A stretch of DNA of 6,855 nt, from contig JALWON010000112.1 in the NCBI GenBank assembly GCA_027083475.1, positions 1 through 6,855 of the forward strand. Direction: 5' to 3'. Below are positions 1-4,815 of this stretch, piece after piece. Each line of letters starts with the position of its first letter. Position 1 is the stretch's first letter. The notes beneath the pieces are model-generated. The model saw nothing but the letters and a program-made list of their open reading frames with translations, was not told where the DNA came from and made no database searches. The stretch is from Sulfurimonas sp. GTDB lineage: Bacteria > Campylobacterota > Campylobacteria > Campylobacterales > Sulfurimonadaceae. A program made the translations under genes and the position numbers.

Positions 1-165
1 ATATCAACACCTATTGAATGGTATGAACCACTAAAAAAAGCTTCAATTTCAGAGTTAAAAAATTATAAACTAATTTGTATGAACACAGGTATAGAATGGG
101 AATCTATTGATTATCATCTAAACATAGGAAATATGCTTGAGTCTTCACTGAAAAAAGTTGCTTAA
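1..165 (+). CDS. DUF2442 domain protein, 3' end only
   Basis: Frame 1 is open from the first base to a TAA at 163-165, giving the last 54 residues of a protein whose start lies outside the window. The segment has the DUF2442 pattern: a Pro-x-x-Trp motif (PIEWYEPLKKA), then a Leu-x-Asn-Tyr stretch, then a Gly-Ile-x-Trp element (TGIEWESIDYHL) and a Leu-rich end. DUF2442 proteins are small, of unknown biochemical role, and are often paired with a DUF4160 partner in arrangements resembling toxin-antitoxin pairs; any such partner would lie upstream, out of view. The gene is followed after 5 nt by the first TAACAAAACA repeat. The family call rests on motif memory, and the function is unknown. Confidence 0.75.
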   Translation: MSTPIEWYEPLKKASISELKNYKLICMNTGIEWESIDYHLNIGNMLESSLKKVA

Positions 166-167
166 AG

Positions 168-235
168 AGATAACAAAACATAGTAGCCAATAAGTACCCT
201 AGCGGTCATTTATTGGCTAAAGTCAGTCGTTATAC
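168..235. repeat. attC-like imperfect palindrome between the DUF2442 gene and the toxin-antitoxin pair
   Basis: Outer arms ATAAC (170-174) and GTTAT (229-233) are inverted. Inside them, after 9 nt on each side, lies a perfect 10-bp inverted repeat, TAGCCAATAA (184-193) and TTATTGGCTA (210-219). The stem extends inward by a G-T and a T-A pair and then, past a bulged C207, by ACC (196-198) with GGT (204-206), leaving a 5-nt loop. Two nested arm pairs with unpaired spacers, a TAAC...GTTA outer pair and a total length near 66 bp are the general layout of integron attC sites. The match is not perfect: the R boxes deviate from RYYYAAC/GTTRRRY and the spacers are longer than usual. No T-run follows the stem on the + strand, so it is not an ordinary intrinsic terminator for the DUF2442 gene. 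The palindrome is certain; the attC reading is an inference. Confidence 0.5.
171..180 (+). repeat. TAACAAAACA repeat, copy 1
   Basis: This is the first of three identical 10-mers (171, 751, 982). It starts 5 nt after the DUF2442 stop codon and forms the left outer arm of the attC-like palindrome. The identity with copy 3 extends to 12 nt (TAACAAAACATA). Confidence 0.7.
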
Positions 236-252
236 TCAAAAGTAAGATATGC

Positions 253-258
253 TATAAT
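253..258 (+). promoter_or_regulatory. -10 box of the toxin-antitoxin promoter
   Basis: A consensus TATAAT lies 21 nt before the antitoxin ATG at 280. No convincing -35 hexamer is seen, which is common in Campylobacterota, where the primary sigma factor depends little on one. Transcription would start near 265 and give a short leader containing the Shine-Dalgarno AAGGAGAG (269-276). Confidence 0.55.
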
Positions 259-279
259 ACAAGCAAGAAAGGAGAGTTC

Positions 280-468
280 ATGGTAGCCGTAAAACAAGAA
301 GTACAAGAGATGATTCAAAATCTTCCTGATAACTGTACTTATGAAGATATTCAGTATCACCTTTATGTTGTAGAAAAAATTAAAAATGGTATTAGTCGTA
401 CTGAAAATGGTGAAGTTTCATCGCATCAAGAGGCAAAACAGAGAATGACTAAATGGCTTTCACACTAA
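280..468 (+). CDS. antitoxin of a ParE-type toxin-antitoxin pair
   Basis: This 62-residue protein is probably the labile antitoxin that binds and neutralises the toxin encoded immediately downstream. The start is fixed by a strong AGGAG 5 nt upstream of the ATG and by a TATAAT box just before it. The sequence runs from an N-terminal helix (VKQEVQEMIQNLP) through the segment CTYEDIQYHLYV to a C-terminal EIxSHQEA-like part ending in a helix (KQRMTKWL). The form 'bad luck-like' helix plus Gly-Glu-Val-x-Ser-His-x-Glu-Ala is typical of small antitoxins that sit before ParE/RelE toxins; I do not see a classic ribbon-helix-helix motif. The toxin start overlaps its last 16 nt, so the two are translated together. 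The complex may repress its own promoter, as such pairs commonly do. The partner relationship is well supported; the antitoxin family name is uncertain. Confidence 0.75.
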   Translation: MVAVKQEVQEMIQNLPDNCTYEDIQYHLYVVEKIKNGISRTENGEVSSHQEAKQRMTKWLSH

Positions 469-743
469 AGTGGTCGGAGGAGGCTCTTGAAGACATTGAG
501 TCCATCGCCACTTATATAGAAAAAGATTCCCCAACTTATGCGAACTCTGTAGTTTCCAAATTTTTTGAAAAAGCAGAAATATTACAAGAATTTTCAGAGC
601 TAGGTCGAAAAGTTCCTGAGTTCAATGATACAACAATTCGAGAAATTTTTGTTTATAGTTACAGACTTATATATAAACTAAATGAACAAGATATTTTATT
701 TGTAGCTGTTGTTCACGGAAAAAAACTTCTTGAAAACCATTAG
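453..743 (+). CDS. parE: ParE/RelE-superfamily toxin
   Basis: This is a 96-residue toxin of the ParE/RelE fold. Members either poison DNA gyrase (ParE branch) or cleave mRNA on the ribosome (RelE branch); sequence alone does not decide which applies here. Family signs are the opening strand with Trp-Ser-Glu-Glu-Ala (residues 7-11), the helix EDIESIATYIEKDSP (13-27), the conserved GRKVPEF (51-57), IREI (62-65), SYRLIYKL (69-76) and the last strand with VVHGKKLL (86-93). This arrangement, including Gly-Arg-x-Val-Pro-Glu and Tyr-Arg-x-Ile-Tyr, favours the ParE branch. The length is normal and the frame intact, so it is likely active. The ATG at 453 lies inside the antitoxin gene with only a weak Shine-Dalgarno, which fits translational coupling and antitoxin excess. 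Immediately after its stop lies a repeat copy and then a dead relative. Confidence 0.85.
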   Translation: MAFTLKWSEEALEDIESIATYIEKDSPTYANSVVSKFFEKAEILQEFSELGRKVPEFNDTTIREIFVYSYRLIYKLNEQDILFVAVVHGKKLLENH

Positions 744-976
744 CAAAGTATAACAAAACAGAATTTCTAAAATTAGATGTACAAGCACAAAAACTTGTTT
801 CAACAAAAATCTTAGATTTACAAGATGGAAAATTTTCAAACGATAAACAGCTTAAGGTAAGCATAAAGGAAAGTTTCGCAAAAGAGCTGGAAATTATAAA
901 ATTGTTTATTTAAAAGAGAATGATTATTTAGTAATTTCAGTCATTAGAATTACACTATAGAAAAGAAGTTTATTGA
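734..976 (+). pseudogene. relE/parE toxin relic with two frameshifts and no start
   Basis: Three joined reading frames rebuild the back part of a RelE-family toxin. Frame A (734 to about 856) gives FLKLDVQAQKLVSTKILDLQ, then DGKFSNDKQLK. Frame B (about 856-957) gives GKHKGKFRKRAGNYKIVYLK followed by ENDYLVISVIRIT. Frame C (959-976) gives RKEVY and then TGA. Putting back one G near 856 (AAGGT to AAGGGT) and removing one T at 956 yields a continuous frame ending in RITHRKEVY, the usual RelE-type C-terminus (Arg-x-x-His-Arg-Lys-Glu-Val-Tyr). There is no start codon: recognisable homology begins around 764, next to repeat copy 2, and the frame is closed just upstream by a TGA at 731-733. No cognate antitoxin is present. 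I infer a dead remnant, not a functional gene. Sequencing error is possible, but two indels plus a missing 5' end argue for decay. Confidence 0.75.
751..760 (+). repeat. TAACAAAACA repeat, copy 2
   Basis: This copy starts 7 nt after the parE-type toxin stop codon and lies exactly where recognisable homology of the toxin relic begins, so it marks a probable junction. No matching right-hand half of a palindrome was found beside it. Confidence 0.6.
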
Positions 977-981
977 GAGTC

Positions 982-991
982 TAACAAAACA
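982..991 (+). repeat. TAACAAAACA repeat, copy 3
   Basis: This copy starts 5 nt after the relic's terminal TGA. With its left flank it reads GTCTAAC (979-985), an exact match to the integron R'' consensus RYYYAAC. The Shine-Dalgarno and ATG of the next gene follow directly, so no complete attC-like site can fit here. Identity with copy 1 runs for 12 nt (982-993). Confidence 0.6.
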
Positions 992-1004
992 TAAGGAAAC
1001 AAAA

Positions 1005-1472
1005 ATGTCACAAGAATACAATCACAAAATGATAGAAGCTTTTGTAGGGAAACCTGAAAAAACACTCTGGTATGAAATGTCTTTTCAAAAATACAATATC
1101 AATGGTATCGATACCATGAAATGGAACTGGAGTTGGTGGGGATTTTTTGGAGGGTTTTTGTTTTTACTCTACCGTAAACAGTACCTTGCGGCACTCGTTG
1201 TTTTTATCGCTTCCATGACCCTTGGAATGATTCCGTTTATGGGGCTTATTATTGCTATTTTAGTGGGTGGTTATGGAACTTTTTTTATTTATAAAGGCTA
1301 CAAAAAAAGACTCCATGAAATTCAAAGTAACATAAAAGATGAAACATTACAGATTCAAACCATGCGCGAAGTTGGAGGCTACCACCAATGGGTTGTATGG
1401 GTCTATGCCCTTTTTGTAGGACTTATATTTTTAGGAATATTTTCTGCTGTACTTATTCCAAGTTTTTTGTAA
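1005..1472 (+). CDS. DUF2628 family small membrane protein
   Basis: This 155-residue inner-membrane protein has unknown function. After a soluble N-terminus of about 40 residues comes the DUF2628 signature: a Trp-rich entry (KWNWSWWGFFGG, 39-50), Leu-Tyr-Arg-Lys (54-58), and hydrophobic segments at about 46-55, 60-78 and 79-97. The motif GGYGTFFIYKGYKKRL (88-103) then leads back to the cytoplasm. A linker (104-127) is followed by a last membrane segment at about 128-152. The start is supported by AAGGA (993-997) 7 nt before the ATG. The stop codon shares a base with the hemW start (TAATG), so the two are co-translated. It stands between the decaying accessory segment and the conserved hemW-tat-queA block. 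A TATAGA at 956-961 inside the relic could serve as its -10 box, but this is weak. Confidence 0.8.
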   Translation: MSQEYNHKMIEAFVGKPEKTLWYEMSFQKYNINGIDTMKWNWSWWGFFGGFLFLLYRKQYLAALVVFIASMTLGMIPFMGLIIAILVGGYGTFFIYKGYKKRLHEIQSNIKDETLQIQTMREVGGYHQWVVWVYALFVGLIFLGIFSAVLIPSFL

Positions 1473-2527
1473 TGCTTTTATACATTCATATACCCTTTTG
1501 TGATTCAAAATGCTCCTACTGTGCATTTAACTCGTATGTCGATAAATTTCATCTCAAACAAGAGTATATGGATGCACTACTCATACAACTCAAACATGAA
1601 ATTACACGCTTTAAAGTAGAAGAAAAAAGTATAGAAACTGTTTTTATAGGGGGTGGTACACCCTCGACTATTACTCCTAAACTCTATGCCCCTCTTTTTC
1701 ATTATCTTCACAAATATTTACAAGATGACATTGAAATCACAAGTGAAGCCAACCCAAACAGTGCAAGTTTTGAGTGGTTAGCAGGCATGAAAAAACTGGG
1801 TGTCAATCGTATCAGTTTTGGGGTACAGAGTTTTCATGCTGAAAAATTAAAACTTCTCAACCGTGCACACTCTCCACAACAAGCCAAAGATGCCATCATA
1901 AACGCAGCAAAAGTTGGTTATAAAAACCTTTCGCTTGACATTATCTATGCCACTTTAGGCGACACACAGGAACTTTTACAACACGACTTAGAGAGTGCCT
2001 TCGCTTTACCTATCAACCATTTAAGTGCCTATGCTCTTACTATAGAAGAAGGCACTGCGTTTGAGAGTAAACCGCAAATGGCAAAAGAGAGACTCCCCCT
2101 TACCGAATGGCTTTTTCAAAGCATTCGAGCGAAGGGATTTACTCAGTATGAGATTAGTAACTTTGGAACATACCAAAGTAAACATAATCTCGGCTACTGG
2201 GAGTATAAAGATTATATAGGGATTGGTTGTGGTGCAGTTGGAAAACTCGCTCATGAGAGACTCTACCCAAGTAAAAATGTTGAACATTACATTGCAAACC
2301 CAACACAGATAGAAAAAGAACAACTCACACAAGAAGATATAAAAACAGAACAAATCTTTTTAGGACTACGTTCATGTGTAGGTATTTCACTTCACATACT
2401 TAACAAAGCAGAAAAAGACCGGGTTCAGATCCTCCTTGATGAAAAAAAACTCACACTTGTAGATGAGACTCTTTATAACCCTGACTACCTCTTAGCAGAT
2501 GAGATTGCTCTTTTTATATCTTCTTGA
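1472..2527 (+). CDS. hemW: HemW heme chaperone (radical SAM, HemN-like)
   Basis: This 351-residue cytoplasmic radical SAM protein of the HemN superfamily belongs to the HemW branch, which binds heme and passes it to target proteins such as respiratory enzymes and is not a coproporphyrinogen oxidase. The cluster motif Cys10-x3-Cys14-x2-Cys17 is followed by Ala-Phe, so the fourth cysteine typical of HemN (CxxxCxFCxC) is absent. Other marks are GGGTPS (60-65, SAM binding), ISFGVQSF (114-121), the strand LDIIY (155-159), YEISNFG (226-232), HNLGYW (238-243), GIGCGA (250-255) and a C-terminal HemN_C domain ending LLADEIALFI. I chose the ATG at 1472 because family members begin with this M-x-x-YIHIPFC sequence. 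The frame can be extended to an ATG at 1388, but that would overlap the upstream gene by 85 nt. No Shine-Dalgarno is visible, so translation probably depends on coupling through TAATG. Confidence 0.93.
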   Translation: MLLYIHIPFCDSKCSYCAFNSYVDKFHLKQEYMDALLIQLKHEITRFKVEEKSIETVFIGGGTPSTITPKLYAPLFHYLHKYLQDDIEITSEANPNSASFEWLAGMKKLGVNRISFGVQSFHAEKLKLLNRAHSPQQAKDAIINAAKVGYKNLSLDIIYATLGDTQELLQHDLESAFALPINHLSAYALTIEEGTAFESKPQMAKERLPLTEWLFQSIRAKGFTQYEISNFGTYQSKHNLGYWEYKDYIGIGCGAVGKLAHERLYPSKNVEHYIANPTQIEKEQLTQEDIKTEQIFLGLRSCVGISLHILNKAEKDRVQILLDEKKLTLVDETLYNPDYLLADEIALFISS

Positions 2528-2539
2528 TGTAAATTTAGA

Positions 2540-2545
2540 TAAAAT
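2540..2545 (+). promoter_or_regulatory. probable -10 box before tatB
   Basis: AGATAAAATGCG surrounds TAAAAT at 2540-2545 in the only sizeable gap (52 nt) of the gene train, 34 nt before the tatB ATG. A second, less typical TAAAAT lies at 2553-2558. This would allow tatB-tatC-queA to be expressed apart from hemW. No -35 element is evident. Confidence 0.45.
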
Positions 2546-2579
2546 GCGATTCTAAAATAATCAATTTTAAAGGCTTCGT

Positions 2580-2990
2580 ATGTTTGGCATGGGTTTTACA
2601 GAAATACTCCTCATTGCTGTTATCGCTATTATTTTTATTGGTCCTGATAAACTGCCGAAAATGATGGTTGATATAGCAAAAATGTTTAGAAATGTTAAAA
2701 ACACTATAGGCACAGTCAAAGAAAATCTTGAAGAAGAAATCAACATCACTGATATACAAAGAGAAGCACTTGCTTACAAAGAAGAACTCTTAAAAGCCAC
2801 AGAAGATGTCAGTAAAGTAACCCAAATTCCAAATGACATCTCTTCAGGGCTTACATCACTCAATAACGATATCATGAATATAGATGACACTCCGCAAACA
2901 AGTAAAGAGCCCGAGACAGTAACTTTTAAGAAAAAACCAAAGAAAAAGAAAGAGAAAAAAAAAGTAACTGAGGAGAATACAGATGTTTAA
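2580..2990 (+). CDS. tatB: Sec-independent protein translocase TatB
   Basis: This 136-residue protein is the TatB subunit, which together with TatC forms the receptor for twin-arginine signal peptides on folded, often cofactor-loaded proteins. It begins with a short N-terminus carrying Glu8 (FTE), then one membrane helix (about 8-20), the hinge Gly21-Pro22 and an amphipathic helix (about 24-50). Glu8 and Gly-Pro point to TatB; TatA usually has Gln and Phe-Gly at those places. A helical region (52-80) and a polar linker follow. The tail is odd: residues 117-128 hold ten lysines out of twelve, encoded by an A-rich tract with a run of nine A (2955-2963). AAAGG lies 6 nt before the start codon. 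The stop overlaps tatC by 8 nt. No tatA is present in the window, so it must be encoded elsewhere if the system uses one. Confidence 0.92.
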   Translation: MFGMGFTEILLIAVIAIIFIGPDKLPKMMVDIAKMFRNVKNTIGTVKENLEEEINITDIQREALAYKEELLKATEDVSKVTQIPNDISSGLTSLNNDIMNIDDTPQTSKEPETVTFKKKPKKKKEKKKVTEENTDV

Positions 2991-3789
2991 AGAACTTCGT
3001 CCTCACCTTGTAGAGCTCAGAAAAAGACTCATTATTTCTGCTGTAAGCCTTATTGTTGTTTTTTTAGCCATGTTCTATTTTCATGAGATTATCTTAAACT
3101 GGATGGTAGAACCACTGAATGATGCTCTTATAGAAGTAGGGAAAAAATCCGTCCATGCAGCCGATGGTATGGTCACCACTTCCCAAGTAGGTGGTGCATT
3201 TTTTGTCGCACTCAAAGTCTCATTTTTTGCTGCAATTATAGGTGCTTTACCAATTATACTCTCACAAATTTGGCTCTTTATTGCTCCAGGTTTATATGCA
3301 CATGAGAAAAAAATGATTATTCCATTTATTTTTGGTGGAACGATTATGTTTATTGTTGGTGTCTTATTTGCTTACTATATTGTAACCCCTTTTGGCTTTG
3401 ATTTTCTCATTACCTTCGGAAGTTTTAAATTTACACCACTCATAAACATTGAAGATTATGTTGGTTTCTTTACGAAGATTATGTTTGGCTTTGGAATTGC
3501 ATTTGAACTCCCTGTTTTTGCTTACTTTTTAGCACTTTTAGGACTTGTCAATGACAAACAGATGATTGCCTTTTTCAAATATGCGATTGTTATCATTTTC
3601 ATTGTGGCAGCCCTCTTGACACCACCTGATGTACTCACACAAATGTTGATGGCAGGACCACTTATCATTCTCTATGGTTTTAGTATTCTCATTGTTAAAA
3701 TGGTAAATCCTGCACCAGATGAGGAGGAAGATGATGAGGATGAAAACGAAGACCCTTATGCCCAACTGAAAAAACAGTTAGAGAGCTAA
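2983..3789 (+). CDS. tatC: Sec-independent protein translocase TatC
   Basis: This 268-residue six-helix membrane protein is the core of the twin-arginine translocase and recognises the RR signal peptide. Family marks are HLVELRKRL (8-16) before helix 1, MVEPL (41-45), the stretch LFIAPGLYAHEKK (98-110) with the conserved Glu108, FELPVF (174-179) with the signal-contacting Glu175, and AALLTPPDVLTQ (209-220). Hydrophobic segments fall at about 17-33, 74-100, 114-135, 160-186, 197-213 and 219-240. The C-terminal tail (241-268) should be cytoplasmic and holds a strongly acidic run, residues 246-257, with eleven Asp/Glu out of twelve. The ATG overlaps the tatB 3' end and has a good GAGGAG upstream, so translation is coupled. 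The queA ATG follows its stop with no gap. Confidence 0.96.
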   Translation: MFKELRPHLVELRKRLIISAVSLIVVFLAMFYFHEIILNWMVEPLNDALIEVGKKSVHAADGMVTTSQVGGAFFVALKVSFFAAIIGALPIILSQIWLFIAPGLYAHEKKMIIPFIFGGTIMFIVGVLFAYYIVTPFGFDFLITFGSFKFTPLINIEDYVGFFTKIMFGFGIAFELPVFAYFLALLGLVNDKQMIAFFKYAIVIIFIVAALLTPPDVLTQMLMAGPLIILYGFSILIVKMVNPAPDEEEDDEDENEDPYAQLKKQLES

Positions 3790-4815
3790 ATGGACAAAGA
3801 ACTCCTCACCGCAAGCTATGACTTCACCCTTCCAAATGAACTCATAGCCACCTACCCTGCACACCCTCGCGATCATGCAAAACTCCTTGTTTATAACAGA
3901 GAAAAAGAGATAATTACCCATGCACATTTTTATGATTTAGAAAAGTTTCTTCCCAAGGATGCTGCACTCATTTTTAACGATACCAAGGTTATAAAAGCAA
4001 GACTCTTTGGTTTTAAACCAAGTGGAGGGAAAATAGAACTCCTCATAAACCGTCCACTCGATGCCCTCAATGTCAATGTTTATATACGAGGTAAAGTAAA
4101 AGTAGGCACAAAAATAAACTTTGAAAACATCCTAGAAGCAGAGGTCAAAGAGCTTTTAGCCGATGGCAGTCGCATTGTTCATTTTTTACAAAATGACACT
4201 CCCTTGCGTTTTGAGAATTTACTTCCTATCATTGACACGATTGGGCATATTCCTCTGCCTCCTTACATTCAAAGAGCAGACACAAAAGAGGATGCAGATG
4301 AGTACCAAACCGTCTTTGCTCGTCAAGAGGGAGCCGTTGCTGCACCTACGGCTTCTTTACATTTCACAGATGCACAACATCAAAGAATTTGTGAGACTTT
4401 CAAGCATGCGTTTATTACACTACATGTAGGAAGTGGCACTTTTAAACCTGTGGATGTAGAGGTCATTACAGAGCACCCAATGCATGCAGAATATTATGAA
4501 ATCTCAAATGAAGCCAAAGCACTTTTAGATAGTAGCACACCCATAGTAAGTGTAGGTACTACAGCAACACGCACTATAGAATTTTATGAAAAACATGGCA
4601 AAATCCAAAGAGGTGAAGCAAATTTATTTCTAAACCCAAAGAATAAACCAAGTAGAGTAAACCATCTGCTGACAAATTTTCACCTACCAAAATCAACCCT
4701 TCTCATGCTTGTTGCCTCTTTTGTCGGCTTAGACAAAACACAAGAGTTGTATGCGGAGGCTATCAAAGAGAAGTATCGTTTTTACTCGTATGGCGATGCG
4801 ATGCTTATACTCTAA
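3790..4815 (+). CDS. queA: tRNA preQ1(34) S-adenosylmethionine ribosyltransferase-isomerase QueA
   Basis: This 341-residue cytoplasmic enzyme moves the ribosyl part of S-adenosylmethionine onto preQ1 at the wobble position of tRNAs with GUN anticodons and isomerises it to epoxyqueuosine, the next-to-last step of queuosine synthesis. Family motifs run through the whole length: YDFTLPNELIA (10-20), FNDTKVIKARL (62-72), GHIPLPPYIQR (152-162), the highly conserved YQTVFARQEGAVAAPTASLH (172-191), LHVGSGTFKPV (211-221), VGTTATRTIE (255-264) and TNFHLPKSTLLML (295-307). Length and ends are normal. Its ATG abuts the tatC stop (TAAATG) with only a weak purine stretch before it, so expression probably depends on coupling. 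Its last 11 bp overlap the end of dprA on the other strand. Presence with tatBC looks like conserved gene order rather than shared function. Confidence 0.96.
   Translation: MDKELLTASYDFTLPNELIATYPAHPRDHAKLLVYNREKEIITHAHFYDLEKFLPKDAALIFNDTKVIKARLFGFKPSGGKIELLINRPLDALNVNVYIRGKVKVGTKINFENILEAEVKELLADGSRIVHFLQNDTPLRFENLLPIIDTIGHIPLPPYIQRADTKEDADEYQTVFARQEGAVAAPTASLHFTDAQHQRICETFKHAFITLHVGSGTFKPVDVEVITEHPMHAEYYEISNEAKALLDSSTPIVSVGTTATRTIEFYEKHGKIQRGEANLFLNPKNKPSRVNHLLTNFHLPKSTLLMLVASFVGLDKTQELYAEAIKEKYRFYSYGDAMLIL

Noticed and set aside
184..219. Hairpin as an intrinsic terminator for the DUF2442 gene
   Set aside because: The stem is strong but is followed by AAGTCAGTCG, with no U-run on the + strand.
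667..864. 65-codon minus-strand open frame across the toxin relic
   Set aside because: No start signal or recognisable family; it is antisense to the 3' end of the parE-type gene and the RelE relic, which explain the sequence better.
1388..1471. 28-codon N-terminal extension of hemW from the ATG at 1388
   Set aside because: It overlaps the DUF2628 gene in another frame, and HemW proteins begin at the M-x-x-YIHIPFC sequence that starts at 1472.
1472..2527. Oxygen-independent coproporphyrinogen oxidase HemN
   Set aside because: The motif is CxxxCxYC followed by Ala-Phe, lacking the extra Cys of HemN; start and length fit HemW.
2535..2759. Minus-strand open frames opposite the start of tatB
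   Set aside because: They are mirror frames of the tatB coding sequence with no ribosome-binding site or family resemblance.
2580..2990. TatA instead of TatB
   Set aside because: Glu8, the Gly-Pro hinge and the length of 136 residues fit TatB; TatA usually has a polar Gln and Phe-Gly there and is shorter.
3538..3765. Minus-strand open frame opposite the 3' end of tatC
   Set aside because: It is composed of the complement of TatC helices and its acidic tail, with no independent evidence.
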